Assembly (NCBI GenBank): GCA_963800325.1
Contig: CAWDAQ010000002.1
Span: 124,001 to 188,000 of the forward strand
Direction: 5' to 3'
Origin: CAWDAQ01 sp963800325
Lineage (GTDB): Bacteria > Actinomycetota > Actinomycetes > Actinomycetales > Dermatophilaceae
DNA length: 64,000 nt
This document shows, in pieces, positions 8,226 through 17,431 of the stretch. The translations under genes were made by a program, and so were the position numbers. Positions within the stretch are counted from its first letter, which is position 1. Every line of letters starts with the position of its first letter. Below the pieces are notes generated by a model, which searched no databases, was not told where the DNA came from, and saw only the letters and a list, made by a program, of their open reading frames with translations.

Positions 8226-8399
8226 ATGCACACCACAGCCGACCCGCTGTTCATCGCCGCCGAGGTCGCCTACCGCCGCGAGCGGCTCTCCCACGCCGGG
8301 CGGGGCCCCGTCCGGACGCCGACGGCGGCGCGTCGACGGCGCCGGTGGGGCCTGCGTCCTGGCCGCCGGCCGGCCGCCGGGGCCGCCCGCCCCGCGTGA
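8226..8399 (+). CDS. Small basic protein upstream of the LuxR regulator, unknown function
   Basis: A 57-residue frame with an ATG preceded by GAGAGGAG at a spacing of 6, one of the best ribosome-binding sites in the region. The N-terminal 27 residues look protein-like (HTTADPLFIAAEVAYRRERL, an amphipathic helix); the rest is an Arg/Pro/Ala-rich tail that could be low-complexity DNA read through. The gene ends 41 bases before the regulator start and probably shares its transcript. Short frames of this kind are common in actinobacteria, but I do not recognise a family. Real translation is likely from the ribosome-binding site; the function is unknown. Confidence 0.5.
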   Translation: MHTTADPLFIAAEVAYRRERLSHAGRGPVRTPTAARRRRRWGLRPGRRPAAGAARPA

Positions 8400-8440
8400 G
8401 CACACCGACGGTCCCGCCCGGGGGCCCGGGGAGGGCGACA

Positions 8441-11413
8441 ATGGTCGACGTGGTTCCCGACGCCTCGACCCTCCCGCCGCTGGTGGGACGCGAGGAGGAC
8501 CTCGCGCTGCTGACCTCGGTCGCGCTCTCCGACGGCGGCCTGGCCCTCCTCGGCGGGGACGCCGGCATCGGCAAGACCCGGCTGCTCGCCGAGGTGGCCG
8601 CGGCCGCGCGCGAGGCCGGACGGCGCGTGCTCCTCGGGCACTGCGTCGCCGACGTGGGCGCCAGCCTGCCCTACCTCCCCTTCGCCGAGGTCCTCGCCGA
8701 GGCCGCGGCCGACCCCGGGCTGCGGACGGCGGCGCTCGAGGCCGCTCCGGCGGTCGCGGCCCTCCTGCCCGACGGCAGCGGGCTCGCCGAACCGGCGGCC
8801 ACCATCGAGCGTGGCGCGCTCTACGCCGGCGTGCACGCCGCCCTCGAGGCCGTCGCCGCCCACGGCCCCGTGCTCCTCGTCCTCGAGGACGTCCACTGGG
8901 CCGATGCGTCGAGCCGGGACCTGGTCACCCTCCTGCTCACCCGCGGGTTCCGGGGCCCGGTCTCCGTGGTCGTGTCCTACCGCAGCGACGACCTGCACCG
9001 CCGCCACCCCCTGCGCCCCGCGCTCGTCGCGTGGTCCCGGCTGGTCGGGGTGCGCCGGCTCGAGCTCGGACCGCTCAGCGACGCCGCCGTCGCCGACCTC
9101 GTGGCCCGGCTCCACCCCGGGCTCGCCCCCGCCGAGGTCGGAGGAGTCGTGCGGCGGGCCGAGGGGAACGCGTTCTTCGCCGAGGAGCTGGCTGCCGCGT
9201 CCCGCGGCGGGGGGACGGGCGAGGACCTCTCCCGCCTCCTCCTCAGCCGCGTCGAGGGGCTCGACGCCCGGGCCCAGGCGGTCGTCCGGCTCGCCGCCGT
9301 CGCCGGCCGGCGGGTCGGGCACGACCTGCTCGCTCGGCTCGTCCTCGAGCTCGGCCTCGCGAGCGACCCGGCCGACCTCGACGTGCTGCTGCGCCAGGCC
9401 GTCGAGCGGCACGTCCTCGTCCCGGTCGACCGATCGGGCTACGCCTTCCGGCACGCCCTCCTCGCCGAGGCCGTGCACGACGACGTGCTCCCCGGTGAGC
9501 GCCTCGGCACCCACCGGGCGCTCGCCGAGGCGATCCGCGCCGACCCCGCACTCGGCACCGCCGGCGACCTCGCCCGGCACGCCGTGGCCGCGGGCGAGCG
9601 CGCGCTCGCCGCCCGGGCGAGCCTGGATGCCGCGCGGGACGCGATGCGGGTCGGCGGCCCCGCCGAGGCGCTCCGGCACGCGGAGACGGCGATGACCCTG
9701 CTCGGGGAGATCCGGGCGGACGGAGGCGGCGGTGACGCCGGCGACGACGACCTCGACGCGGCCACCCTCGCGGCCGCGGCCGCCGCGACGGCCGTCGGCC
9801 GGCTCGACCGCGCGCTGGCACTGCTGCGCGAGGCCCTGGACCGGCGCGGCGGCACGATGCTCCCCGAGCGCCGCGCCGAGGTCCTCGGGCGGGTCGCGGC
9901 CCTGGTGCGGATGACGGAGGAGGACGTCGACCGGCTCGCGCTCGTCGAGGAGGCGCTCGCGCTCGTCGACCGGGACGGTCCGGTCCGGGCCGGCCTGCTC
10001 GGGCTGCGTGCCGAGGCCCTCATGGACGCCGGCCGGGAGGCCGAGGCCGCCCGGGTCGCCGAGGACGCGATGGGCCTCGCCGTCCGGCTCGACCTGCGCG
10101 ACCTCCAGTCCGAGGTCGGCGGCACGGTCGCCCGGCTCGCCGAGCGGGGCGGCGACCCGCAGGAGTCGCTGCGCCGTCTCGAGTCCGTCTCGACCGCGGG
10201 ACGGGCCACGGACCTGGCGCTGCTGCGGACCCTGCACCAGATCGGCTCGCTGCACCACCGCCAGGACCGGCTGCCCGAGGCCCTGGCGGCGTTCCTCCGG
10301 GCCGCGGGCCGGGCCCGGGAGGTCGGGCTGCCGTGGGCGCCCTACGGCCTCGACGCCCGCGTCATGGCGGCGGTCCTGGCGTACGAGACCGGGGACTGGG
10401 ACACCGCCCGCCGACTCACCGACCACCGCGGGGAGGACCCGCCGCCGGCGGCGGCCGCGTCCCTGGACGCCGCCGGCGCCTACGTCGCCGCCGCGACCGG
10501 ACGGCCGCTCTCCCCGGGCGACCTCGAGCGGATCCGGCGGTACTGGCCCGCGGACGGCCTCATCGCGATCCAGTCCGGCTCCGCGGCGCTCGACGCGCTC
10601 GGCACCCGGGGCGAGACCCGGGCGGCCGGCCGGCTGCACGCCGAGCTCGTCGCCTTCCTCCGCCGCACGTGGCGCGAGGAGCGGGTCGACGCCGAGGCCC
10701 GGCTAGCGGCGCTGCGCCTCGGTCCCCTCGCCGAGCACGCCGACCGGGTCCCGGCACGGGACCGGGAGGCCCTGCTCGCCGAGGCCGCCGAGCTCCTCGC
10801 GGCAGCCGGGGCCGTCTGGCCACCGGGCGGGCCCGTCGCCCCCGGCACCGAGGGCGTGGCGTGGCTCGCCCGGGTGCGGGCCGAGAACCTCCGGCTGCGG
10901 CAGCGCGTCGGCGTCGGCGACGTCGACCCCGCCGACCTCGTCGCGGCGTGGCGCGAGGCCGCGACGGCCTTCGCCCGGCGCGGCGACCCGTACGAGGAGG
11001 CCCGCAGCCGGGCCCGGCTCGCGGAGGCCCTCCGGGTGACCGGCGACGCCGCCGCGGCCGCGGACGAGGCCTCGCGGGCCCGCGCCCACGCCTCCCGGCT
11101 CGGCGCCCGCCCGCTGCTCGCCGAGCTCGACCGGGCCCGTGGCCCCGGCGCCGGACGGGGAGGCCCCTACCAGTCGGGCAGCAAGTCGGGCAGCAAGTCG
11201 TGCAGGGAGTCGGGCAGGCTCACCGCACGCGAGCTCGAGGTGCTCCGCCTCCTCGACGCCGGGAGGACCAACGGCGACATCGGCCGCCAGCTGTTCATCA
11301 GCACCAAGACCGCGAGCGTCCACGTCTCGAACATCCCCGCCAAGCTCGGGGCCGGATCGCGCGGGGAGGCGGTCGCCCTCGCCCGGGACCGGGGGCTGCT
11401 CGGGTCCGGGTGA
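8441..11413 (+). CDS. Large ATP-binding LuxR-family regulator (LAL type)
   Basis: A 990-residue regulator with an N-terminal AAA/STAND ATPase (Walker A GGDAGIGKT at 38-46, Walker B VLLVLEDVHWAD) , a long helical TPR-like middle, and a C-terminal LuxR helix-turn-helix from about residue 927. ATG 8441 is chosen because GGGGAGGG lies just upstream. Two oddities: the linker before the HTH is a four-fold 12-base minisatellite encoding SGSK-like repeats, and the recognition helix reads SNIPAKLG, with proline 966 where the family usually has leucine. DNA binding may be altered. Targets are unknown; candidates are its own palindromic upstream sites. It separates the ABC exporter from the suf operon. 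Confidence 0.93.
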   Translation: MVDVVPDASTLPPLVGREEDLALLTSVALSDGGLALLGGDAGIGKTRLLAEVAAAAREAGRRVLLGHCVADVGASLPYLPFAEVLAEAAADPGLRTAALEAAPAVAALLPDGSGLAEPAATIERGALYAGVHAALEAVAAHGPVLLVLEDVHWADASSRDLVTLLLTRGFRGPVSVVVSYRSDDLHRRHPLRPALVAWSRLVGVRRLELGPLSDAAVADLVARLHPGLAPAEVGGVVRRAEGNAFFAEELAAASRGGGTGEDLSRLLLSRVEGLDARAQAVVRLAAVAGRRVGHDLLARLVLELGLASDPADLDVLLRQAVERHVLVPVDRSGYAFRHALLAEAVHDDVLPGERLGTHRALAEAIRADPALGTAGDLARHAVAAGERALAARASLDAARDAMRVGGPAEALRHAETAMTLLGEIRADGGGGDAGDDDLDAATLAAAAAATAVGRLDRALALLREALDRRGGTMLPERRAEVLGRVAALVRMTEEDVDRLALVEEALALVDRDGPVRAGLLGLRAEALMDAGREAEAARVAEDAMGLAVRLDLRDLQSEVGGTVARLAERGGDPQESLRRLESVSTAGRATDLALLRTLHQIGSLHHRQDRLPEALAAFLRAAGRAREVGLPWAPYGLDARVMAAVLAYETGDWDTARRLTDHRGEDPPPAAAASLDAAGAYVAAATGRPLSPGDLERIRRYWPADGLIAIQSGSAALDALGTRGETRAAGRLHAELVAFLRRTWREERVDAEARLAALRLGPLAEHADRVPARDREALLAEAAELLAAAGAVWPPGGPVAPGTEGVAWLARVRAENLRLRQRVGVGDVDPADLVAAWREAATAFARRGDPYEEARSRARLAEALRVTGDAAAAADEASRARAHASRLGARPLLAELDRARGPGAGRGGPYQSGSKSGSKSCRESGRLTARELEVLRLLDAGRTNGDIGRQLFISTKTASVHVSNIPAKLGAGSRGEAVALARDRGLLGSG
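11172..11219 (+). repeat. 12-bp in-frame minisatellite in the regulator linker
   Basis: Four tandem 12-base units (AGTCGGGCAGCA at 11172-11183 and 11184-11195, degenerate at 11196-11207 and 11208-11219). They keep the reading frame and encode Ser-Gly-Ser-Lys repeats just before the HTH. Confidence 0.8.
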
Positions 11414-11462
11414 GCGGGACACGTTAGGGGGGCCTTCCTTTTCCCTCACGGCGCCATTTACG

Positions 11463-11475
11463 TAACATCGGTGTT
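11463..11475 (+). promoter_or_regulatory. sufR promoter -10 and overlapping inverted repeat
   Basis: TAACAT (11463-11468) lies 7 bases before GTG 11476. It overlaps the inverted repeat AACA-TCGG-TGTT (11464-11475), which is well placed for SufR autorepression at the transcription start. Confidence 0.5.
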
Positions 11476-12297
11476 GTGTTTATGACCGAGGCCCCGTCGA
11501 CGCCCGAGTCGCGCACCCGCGACCGGGTGCTGCGGGCGATCAGCGAGGACGGCCCCGTCACGGCGGCCGAGCTCGCGCGCGGCCTCGGACTCACCGCCGC
11601 CGCGGTCCGCCGGCACCTCGAGGCGCTCGCCGACGACGGCCTCATCGCCCGTCGGGTGGACCGCGCGGGGCAGGGCGGCCCGGGAGCCCACCGGGGCCGC
11701 GGACGTCCCGCCCGGGCGTGGGTCGTCAGCGAGCGCGGCCACGCGGCGCTGACCTCCGACTACGACCACCTGGCCACCGAGGCGCTCCGCTTCCTCGAGG
11801 CGGCAGCGGGCCCGGGCGCCGTGCGCGCGTTCGCCGAGCAGCGCGTCGGCGAGCTCGAGCGCCGGTACGCCGACGAGGTCGAGGCCGCCGGCCCGGACCC
11901 CTCGGCGCGCGCCGACCGCCTCGTCGACGCCCTCACCCGTGACGGCTTCGCCGCCTCGGCCCGGCCCGTCGAGGGGGCCCCCGCGCCGCTGGCCGGGGTC
12001 CAGCTCTGTCAGGGCCACTGCCCGGTCCAGCACGCCGCCCGGGAATTTCCACAGTTCTGCGACGCTGAAACGGATGCGTTCTCCCGGCTGCTCGGGGTCC
12101 ACGTCCAGCGGCTCGCCACCCTGGCGCACGGGGACCACGTCTGCACGACGTTCATCCCCACGGCACCGACCGCCCCCACGGCGGCGCACCCGCCGGACGG
12201 TCAGGACGACTCCAGACCCGACGACCCCCCGGGGGCGGCGCCCGCCGCCCGGCCGGGACCCGACGCCCACGCTCCCAAGGAAAGGTCCACGCGATGA
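11476..12297 (+). CDS. sufR: SufR, iron-sulfur-sensing repressor of the SUF operon
   Basis: A 273-residue regulator (271 from the ATG at 11482) with an N-terminal winged helix-turn-helix (about residues 15-60) and a C-terminal sensor domain containing cysteines 178, 182, 195 and 223 in CQGHCP, FCDAE and HVCTT. These are the cysteines that hold the [4Fe-4S] cluster in SufR proteins. Known SufR proteins repress the suf operon when the cluster is intact. The proline/alanine-rich last 45 residues are an extra tail. There is no Shine-Dalgarno; the -10-like TAACAT suggests a leaderless mRNA. Its stop overlaps the sufB ATG (ATGA). Confidence 0.95.
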   Translation: MFMTEAPSTPESRTRDRVLRAISEDGPVTAAELARGLGLTAAAVRRHLEALADDGLIARRVDRAGQGGPGAHRGRGRPARAWVVSERGHAALTSDYDHLATEALRFLEAAAGPGAVRAFAEQRVGELERRYADEVEAAGPDPSARADRLVDALTRDGFAASARPVEGAPAPLAGVQLCQGHCPVQHAAREFPQFCDAETDAFSRLLGVHVQRLATLAHGDHVCTTFIPTAPTAPTAAHPPDGQDDSRPDDPPGAAPAARPGPDAHAPKERSTR

Positions 12298-13730
12298 CCG
12301 CCGAAGTCGAGAAGAGCACGATCGAGGACCTCAACCCCGGTCTGAAGGACCTCGGTCGCTACGAGTACGGCTGGGCCGACTCCGACGCCGCCGGTTCCTC
12401 GGCCCGGCGCGGCCTCAGCGAGGAGGTCGTGCGTGACATCTCCGGGCGCAAGGACGAGCCGGAGTGGATGACGAAGCTGCGGCTGAAGGCGCTGCGGCTG
12501 TTCGACAAGAAGCCGATGCCGACGTGGGGCAGCGACCTGACCGGCATCGACTTCCAGAACATCAAGTACTTCGTGAAGTCCACCGAGAAGCAGGCGACGA
12601 GCTGGGACGACCTGCCCGCGGACATCAAGAAGACCTACGACAAGCTCGGTATCCCCGAGGCGGAGAAGCAGCGCCTCATCGCGGGTGTCGCCGCGCAGTA
12701 CGAGTCCGAGGTCGTCTACCACCAGATCCGCGAGGACCTGGAGGAGAAGGGCGTCATCTTCGTCGACACCGACAGCGGGCTGCGCGAGCACGAGGACCTC
12801 TTCCGGGAGTACTTCGGCTCGGTCATCCCCGCCGGGGACAACAAGTTCGCCTCGCTCAACACCGCGGTGTGGTCGGGGGGCTCGTTCATCTACGTCCCGC
12901 CGGGCGTCCACGTCGACATCCCGCTGCAGGCCTACTTCCGGATCAACACCGAGAACATGGGCCAGTTCGAGCGGACCCTCATCATCGCCGACGAGGGCAG
13001 CTCGGTGCACTACGTCGAGGGCTGCACCGCGCCGATCTACCAGTCCGACAGCCTCCACTCGGCAGTCGTCGAGATCGTCGTGAAGAAGAACGCCCGCGTG
13101 CGGTACACGACGATCCAGAACTGGTCGAACAACGTGTACAACCTCGTGACCAAGCGCGCCACGTGCGCGGAGGGCGCGACGATGGAGTGGATCGACGGCA
13201 ACATCGGCTCCAAGGTGACGATGAAGTACCCGGCCGTCTTCCTCCTCGGCGAGCACTCCAAGGGCGAGACCCTCTCGGTCGCGTTCGCCGGCGAGGGCCA
13301 GCACCAGGACGCCGGCGCGAAGATGGTCCACGCCGCCCCGCACACGAGCTCGACGATCGTGAGCAAGTCGGTCGCGCGCGGCGGCGGGCGGACCTCCTAC
13401 CGCGGGCTCGTCCAGATCATGGAGGGCGCCCACCACGCCCGGAGCAGCGTCGTCTGCGACGCGCTCCTCGTCGACACCATCAGCCGGTCCGACACCTACC
13501 CGTACGTCGACGTCCGCGAGGACGACGTCCAGATGGGGCACGAGGCCACCGTCTCGAAGGTCAGCGAGGACCAGCTGTTCTACCTCAGGTCCCGCGGGAT
13601 GAGCGAGGAGGAGGCCATGGCCATGATCGTGCGCGGGTTCGTCGAGCCCATCGCGCGCGAGCTGCCCATGGAGTACGCCCTCGAGCTCAACCGCCTCATC
13701 GAGCTTCAGATGGAAGGAGCCGTTGGCTGA
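12294..13730 (+). CDS. sufB: Fe-S cluster scaffold protein SufB
   Basis: Scaffold subunit of the SufBC2D complex that builds Fe-S clusters from sulfur delivered by SufS/SufU. The 478-residue protein has the full-length SufB sequence: the beta-helix core with WSGGSFIYVPPGV, EGCTAPIY and AFAGEGQHQDAGAKM, and the end ELPMEYALELNRLIELQMEG. It is intein-free, unlike the M. tuberculosis gene. The ATG is overlapped by the sufR stop and preceded by AAGGAAAGG, so it has both coupling and its own ribosome-binding site. The order B-D-C-S-U follows. Confidence 0.98.
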   Translation: MTAEVEKSTIEDLNPGLKDLGRYEYGWADSDAAGSSARRGLSEEVVRDISGRKDEPEWMTKLRLKALRLFDKKPMPTWGSDLTGIDFQNIKYFVKSTEKQATSWDDLPADIKKTYDKLGIPEAEKQRLIAGVAAQYESEVVYHQIREDLEEKGVIFVDTDSGLREHEDLFREYFGSVIPAGDNKFASLNTAVWSGGSFIYVPPGVHVDIPLQAYFRINTENMGQFERTLIIADEGSSVHYVEGCTAPIYQSDSLHSAVVEIVVKKNARVRYTTIQNWSNNVYNLVTKRATCAEGATMEWIDGNIGSKVTMKYPAVFLLGEHSKGETLSVAFAGEGQHQDAGAKMVHAAPHTSSTIVSKSVARGGGRTSYRGLVQIMEGAHHARSSVVCDALLVDTISRSDTYPYVDVREDDVQMGHEATVSKVSEDQLFYLRSRGMSEEEAMAMIVRGFVEPIARELPMEYALELNRLIELQMEGAVG

Positions 13731-14944
13731 TGAGCCTTCTGGCCGACACCGCCACCACGCACGACGACGTCACCGGCCGCGGGGTCGGGACGATCCCCGA
13801 CTCCTCGCGCGGCGAGCGCCCCACCTCGTGGGTGCCCGCGGACTTCCCCGTGCCGCACGGGCGCGAGGAGGAGTGGCGCTTCAGCCCGGTCGACCGGCTC
13901 GGCCGGCTGCTGCGGGACGAGCCGACCCCGGCCCGCCTGGACCGGGTCGCCGACCTGCCCGAGGGGGTCACCCTCACCGACGTCACCCCGGCGCAGGCCC
14001 GGGAGCGGGAGGTCATGGTCCCCGGCGACCGCCCCGCCGCGCTCGCGGCCGCGCACGCCGACTCCGTCATGCACCTCGACGTGCCCGCCGACACCGACGT
14101 CCAGCGGCCCGTCCGGGTCCGGCTGACCGGCGCCGACCACGAGGTCGTGCACGCCCACGTGCTCGTCACCGCCGGCCGGCACAGCCGCGCGACGGTCATC
14201 CTCGAGCACGCCGGGTCCGCGGAGCTCGCCGAGCTGGTCTCGGTCGTCGCCGACGACGGCGCGGACCTCACCCTCGTCTCCCTCCAGGAGTGGGACGACG
14301 ACGCGGTCCACCTCACCGAGCAGGACGTCGTCGTCGGCCGGGACGCCCGGGTGCGGCACATCGCCGTCACCCTCGGCGGCCGGATCGTCCGGGTGTCGAC
14401 GAACACCTCCTACACCGGGCCCGGCGGGTCGTTCGAGGGGCTCGGGGTGTACTTCGCCGACTCCGGCCAGCACCAGGAGCACCGGCTGTTCGTCGACCAC
14501 GCCGCGCCGCACTGCACGAGCAACGTCGAGTACAAGGGCGCCCTGCAGGGCGAGACCGCCCGCACGGTCTGGATCGGCGACGTCCTCATCCGGGCCGAGG
14601 CCGAGGGCACCGACACCTACGAGCTCAACCGCAACCTCGTGCTGTCCGACGGGGCCCGGGCCGACTCGGTGCCCAACCTCGAGATCGAGACCGGCGAGAT
14701 CGTCGGCGCCGGCCACGCGTCGGCGACCGGCCGGTTCGACGACGAGCAGCTGTTCTACCTCCGCTCGCGGGGGGTGCCCGAGGACACCGCCCGACGGCTC
14801 GTCGTGCGCGGGTTCTTCGCGAGCATCATCGGCCGGATCGGCGTCCCCGAGGTCGTCGACCACCTCATGCAGGCGGTCGACGCCGAGCTCGCCGGCGCGC
14901 CGCTGGAGCACCTGCTGCCGCGCACCGGGGAGGGGGCCGCGTGA
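13730..14944 (+). CDS. sufD: Fe-S cluster assembly protein SufD
   Basis: Structural partner of SufB in the SufBC2D scaffold. The 404-residue protein has the N-terminal helical segment with SWVPADFPVPHGREEEWRF and the shared SufB/SufD beta-helix domain, including GLGVYFADSGQHQEHR and SEDQ-like FDDEQLFYLRSRGV near the C-terminus. Its ATG overlaps the sufB stop by one base (TGATG) and has GGAAGGAG about 12 bases upstream. The stop overlaps the next gene as GTGA. Confidence 0.97.
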   Translation: MSLLADTATTHDDVTGRGVGTIPDSSRGERPTSWVPADFPVPHGREEEWRFSPVDRLGRLLRDEPTPARLDRVADLPEGVTLTDVTPAQAREREVMVPGDRPAALAAAHADSVMHLDVPADTDVQRPVRVRLTGADHEVVHAHVLVTAGRHSRATVILEHAGSAELAELVSVVADDGADLTLVSLQEWDDDAVHLTEQDVVVGRDARVRHIAVTLGGRIVRVSTNTSYTGPGGSFEGLGVYFADSGQHQEHRLFVDHAAPHCTSNVEYKGALQGETARTVWIGDVLIRAEAEGTDTYELNRNLVLSDGARADSVPNLEIETGEIVGAGHASATGRFDDEQLFYLRSRGVPEDTARRLVVRGFFASIIGRIGVPEVVDHLMQAVDAELAGAPLEHLLPRTGEGAA

Positions 14945-15333
14945 GCGAGCACTCCACGGCGACGAGCGCGTCCAGCGCGACGGCCGCCCCGGCCGGGTAC
15001 ACCCGCGTCTGCCGGCTCGACGAGCTGCCCGAGGTCGGCGCCGCGGCCGCGCAGATCCACGGCCGCCGGGTCGCGATGGTGCGCGACGAGGACGGCGGCG
15101 TCCACGCCGTCGACGACACGTGCAGCCACGCCAACGTCTCCCTCTCCGAGGGGGAGGTCGACGACTGCCAGATCGAGTGCTGGCTGCACGGGTCCCGCTT
15201 CGACCTGCGCGACGGCCACCCGACCGGCCCGCCGGCGACCGTCCCGATCGCGGTCTACCCCGTGCACCTCGACGGCGACGAGGTCTGGGTCGCCGTCCCC
15301 ACCGACGACAGCCACACCGAGAGCGAGAGCTGA
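14941..15333 (+). CDS. Rieske [2Fe-2S] ferredoxin within the suf operon
   Basis: A 130-residue cytoplasmic protein with a single Rieske domain: cluster ligands are CSH and CWLHG, spaced as in dioxygenase-type ferredoxins, with no transmembrane helix. An alanine/serine-rich stretch of 20 residues precedes the domain. The gene lies between sufD and sufC with a GTGA overlap, the usual actinobacterial place for it. Automated annotation often calls it a dioxygenase ferredoxin subunit, but the operon suggests an electron-transfer role in, or client use of, Fe-S assembly. Its exact function in SUF is not established. Confidence 0.92.
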   Translation: MSEHSTATSASSATAAPAGYTRVCRLDELPEVGAAAAQIHGRRVAMVRDEDGGVHAVDDTCSHANVSLSEGEVDDCQIECWLHGSRFDLRDGHPTGPPATVPIAVYPVHLDGDEVWVAVPTDDSHTESES

Positions 15334-15338
15334 ACCAC

Positions 15339-16094
15339 ATGACGACACTCGAGATCCACGACCTGCACGTCAGCGTCGAGACCGAGGACGGCCCCAAGGA
15401 GATCCTCCGCGGCGTCGACCTCACCGTCCGCTCCGGGGAGACCCACGCCATCATGGGCCCGAACGGCTCGGGCAAGTCGACCCTCGCCTACTCCGTCGCC
15501 GGCCACCCGAAGTACCAGGTCACCTCGGGCACCGTGACCCTCGACGGCGAGGACGTCCTCGCGATGTCGGTCGACGAGCGCGCCCGGGCGGGGCTGTTCC
15601 TCGCCATGCAGTACCCGGTCGAGGTCCCCGGCGTCACCGTCTCGAACTTCCTCCGCACCGCGAAGACCGCCATCGACGGCGAGGCACCGAAGGTGCGCCA
15701 CTGGGTCAAGGACGTCAAGGCGGCGATGGACAACCTCCGGATGGACCCGGCGTTCGCCGAGCGGAACGTCAACGAGGGCTTCTCCGGCGGGGAGAAGAAG
15801 CGCCACGAGATCCTCCAGATGGAGCTGCTCGAGCCGAAGATCGCCGTCCTCGACGAGACCGACTCCGGGCTCGACGTCGACGCCCTCCGCGTCGTCTCCG
15901 AGGGGGTCAACCGGGCCAAGGGCAAGACCGGCCTCGGGATCCTCCTCATCACCCACTACACCCGGATCCTCCGGTACGTGGAGCCCGACTTCGTCCACGT
16001 GTTCGTCGACGGCCGGGTCGCCGAGGAGGGCGGCCCCGAGCTCGCCGAGCGGCTCGAGGACGAGGGATACGACCGCTACCTGACGAAGGCCTGA
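15339..16094 (+). CDS. sufC: SUF complex ATPase SufC
   Basis: ABC-type ATPase of the SufBC2D complex, not a transporter. The 251 residues contain Walker A GPNGSGKST, the SufC-type signature FSGGEKKRHEI, Walker B IAVLDETDSGLD and the switch segment LLITHYTRIL. ATG 15339 is chosen because it gives the standard length; the upstream GAGAG is a weak ribosome-binding site. It starts 5 bases after the Rieske stop and its last base is the first base of the sufS ATG. Confidence 0.98.
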   Translation: MTTLEIHDLHVSVETEDGPKEILRGVDLTVRSGETHAIMGPNGSGKSTLAYSVAGHPKYQVTSGTVTLDGEDVLAMSVDERARAGLFLAMQYPVEVPGVTVSNFLRTAKTAIDGEAPKVRHWVKDVKAAMDNLRMDPAFAERNVNEGFSGGEKKRHEILQMELLEPKIAVLDETDSGLDVDALRVVSEGVNRAKGKTGLGILLITHYTRILRYVEPDFVHVFVDGRVAEEGGPELAERLEDEGYDRYLTKA

Positions 16095-17431
16095 TGACCG
16101 CCACCCCGCTCACCGACGAGGAGGTCGCGCGCGTCCGCGCCGACGTCCCGATCCTGGGCCGCACCGTCCGCGACGGCTCGCCCCTGGTCTACCTCGACTC
16201 GGGCGCGACGTCCCACAAGCCGAGGAGCGTCCTCGACGCCGAGCGCGGGTTCTACGAGCGGTGCAACTCCGCGGTCCACCGCGGCGCCCACGCGCTGTCC
16301 GAGGAGGCCACCGACGCCTACGAGGGCGCCCGCGCCCGCGTCGGGGCCTTCCTCGGCGCGCCCGCCGAGGAGGTCGTGTTCACCAAGAACGCGACCGAGG
16401 CGATCAACCTCGTCGCGCACGCGTTCTCGACCGCGGCGACGCACCCGGACGCGGGGGAGCGGTTCCGGCTCGGGCCCGGCGACGAGGTGCTCGTCACCGA
16501 GATGGAGCACCACGCCAACCTCGTCCCGTGGCAGGAGCTCGCCCGGCGGACCGGCGCGACCCTGCGCTGGGTCGGGGTCACCGGCTCCGGCCGGCTCGAC
16601 CTCGAGGGCGCCGAGCCCGGCAACCTCCCGCTCTCCGAGCTCCTCACCGAGCGCACCCGGGTCGTCGCGTTCACCCACGCCTCGAACGTGCTCGGCACGG
16701 TCACCCCGGTCGCCGAGGTCGCCGCCGCCGCCCGCGCGGTCGGCGCGCTGACCGTCCTCGACGCGTGCCAGTCCGCGCCCCACCTGCCGATCGACGTCGG
16801 CGAGCTCGGCGTCGACCTGCTCGCGTTCTCCGGGCACAAGGTCTACGGGCCGCTCGGGGTCGGCGTGCTCTGGGGACGCGCGGACGTCCTCGCCGACATG
16901 CCGCCCTTCCTCACCGGCGGCTCGATGATCGAGACCGTCCGGATGGAGGGCAGCACGTACGCCCCGCCGCCGCAGCGGTTCGAGGCGGGGGTCCCCGCCG
17001 CGGCGCAGGCGGTCGGGCTCGCCGCCGCGCTCGACTGGGTCGACGACATCGGACTGGAGCGGGTGCACGCCCACGAGATGGTCCTCACCGAGCGCCTCCT
17101 CGCCGGGCTCGCGCGCCGGCCGTGGGTGACGGTGCTCGGCCCGACCGACCTCGTCCACCGGGGCGCGGCCGTCGCGTTCGTCGTCGACGGCGTCCACGCC
17201 CACGACGTCGGGCAGGTGCTCGACGACGCCGGCGTCGCGGTCCGCGTCGGCCATCACTGCGCCTGGCCGCTGCACCGCCGGTTCCGGGTCGCCGCGTCCG
17301 TCCGCGCGAGCCTCGCCGTCTACACCACGTCCGCGGAGGTCGACGCCCTCCTCGAGGCGCTCGACCGCGTGCCGGGCATCTTCGGCGTCGAGACCGGCGG
17401 CGTCCCTCAGGCCGCGGAGGTGGGCACCTGA
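16094..17431 (+). CDS. sufS: Cysteine desulfurase SufS
   Basis: PLP enzyme that takes sulfur from cysteine as an enzyme persulfide and passes it to SufU. The 445-residue protein carries the class V aminotransferase fold, the PLP lysine in SGHKVYGPLGVG, and the catalytic cysteine in VRVGHHCAWPLHRRF on a short loop (group II, SufS-like). The ATG shares its first base with the sufC stop (TGATG). SufU follows immediately, as expected for the SufS-SufU pair. Confidence 0.97.
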   Translation: MTATPLTDEEVARVRADVPILGRTVRDGSPLVYLDSGATSHKPRSVLDAERGFYERCNSAVHRGAHALSEEATDAYEGARARVGAFLGAPAEEVVFTKNATEAINLVAHAFSTAATHPDAGERFRLGPGDEVLVTEMEHHANLVPWQELARRTGATLRWVGVTGSGRLDLEGAEPGNLPLSELLTERTRVVAFTHASNVLGTVTPVAEVAAAARAVGALTVLDACQSAPHLPIDVGELGVDLLAFSGHKVYGPLGVGVLWGRADVLADMPPFLTGGSMIETVRMEGSTYAPPPQRFEAGVPAAAQAVGLAAALDWVDDIGLERVHAHEMVLTERLLAGLARRPWVTVLGPTDLVHRGAAVAFVVDGVHAHDVGQVLDDAGVAVRVGHHCAWPLHRRFRVAASVRASLAVYTTSAEVDALLEALDRVPGIFGVETGGVPQAAEVGT

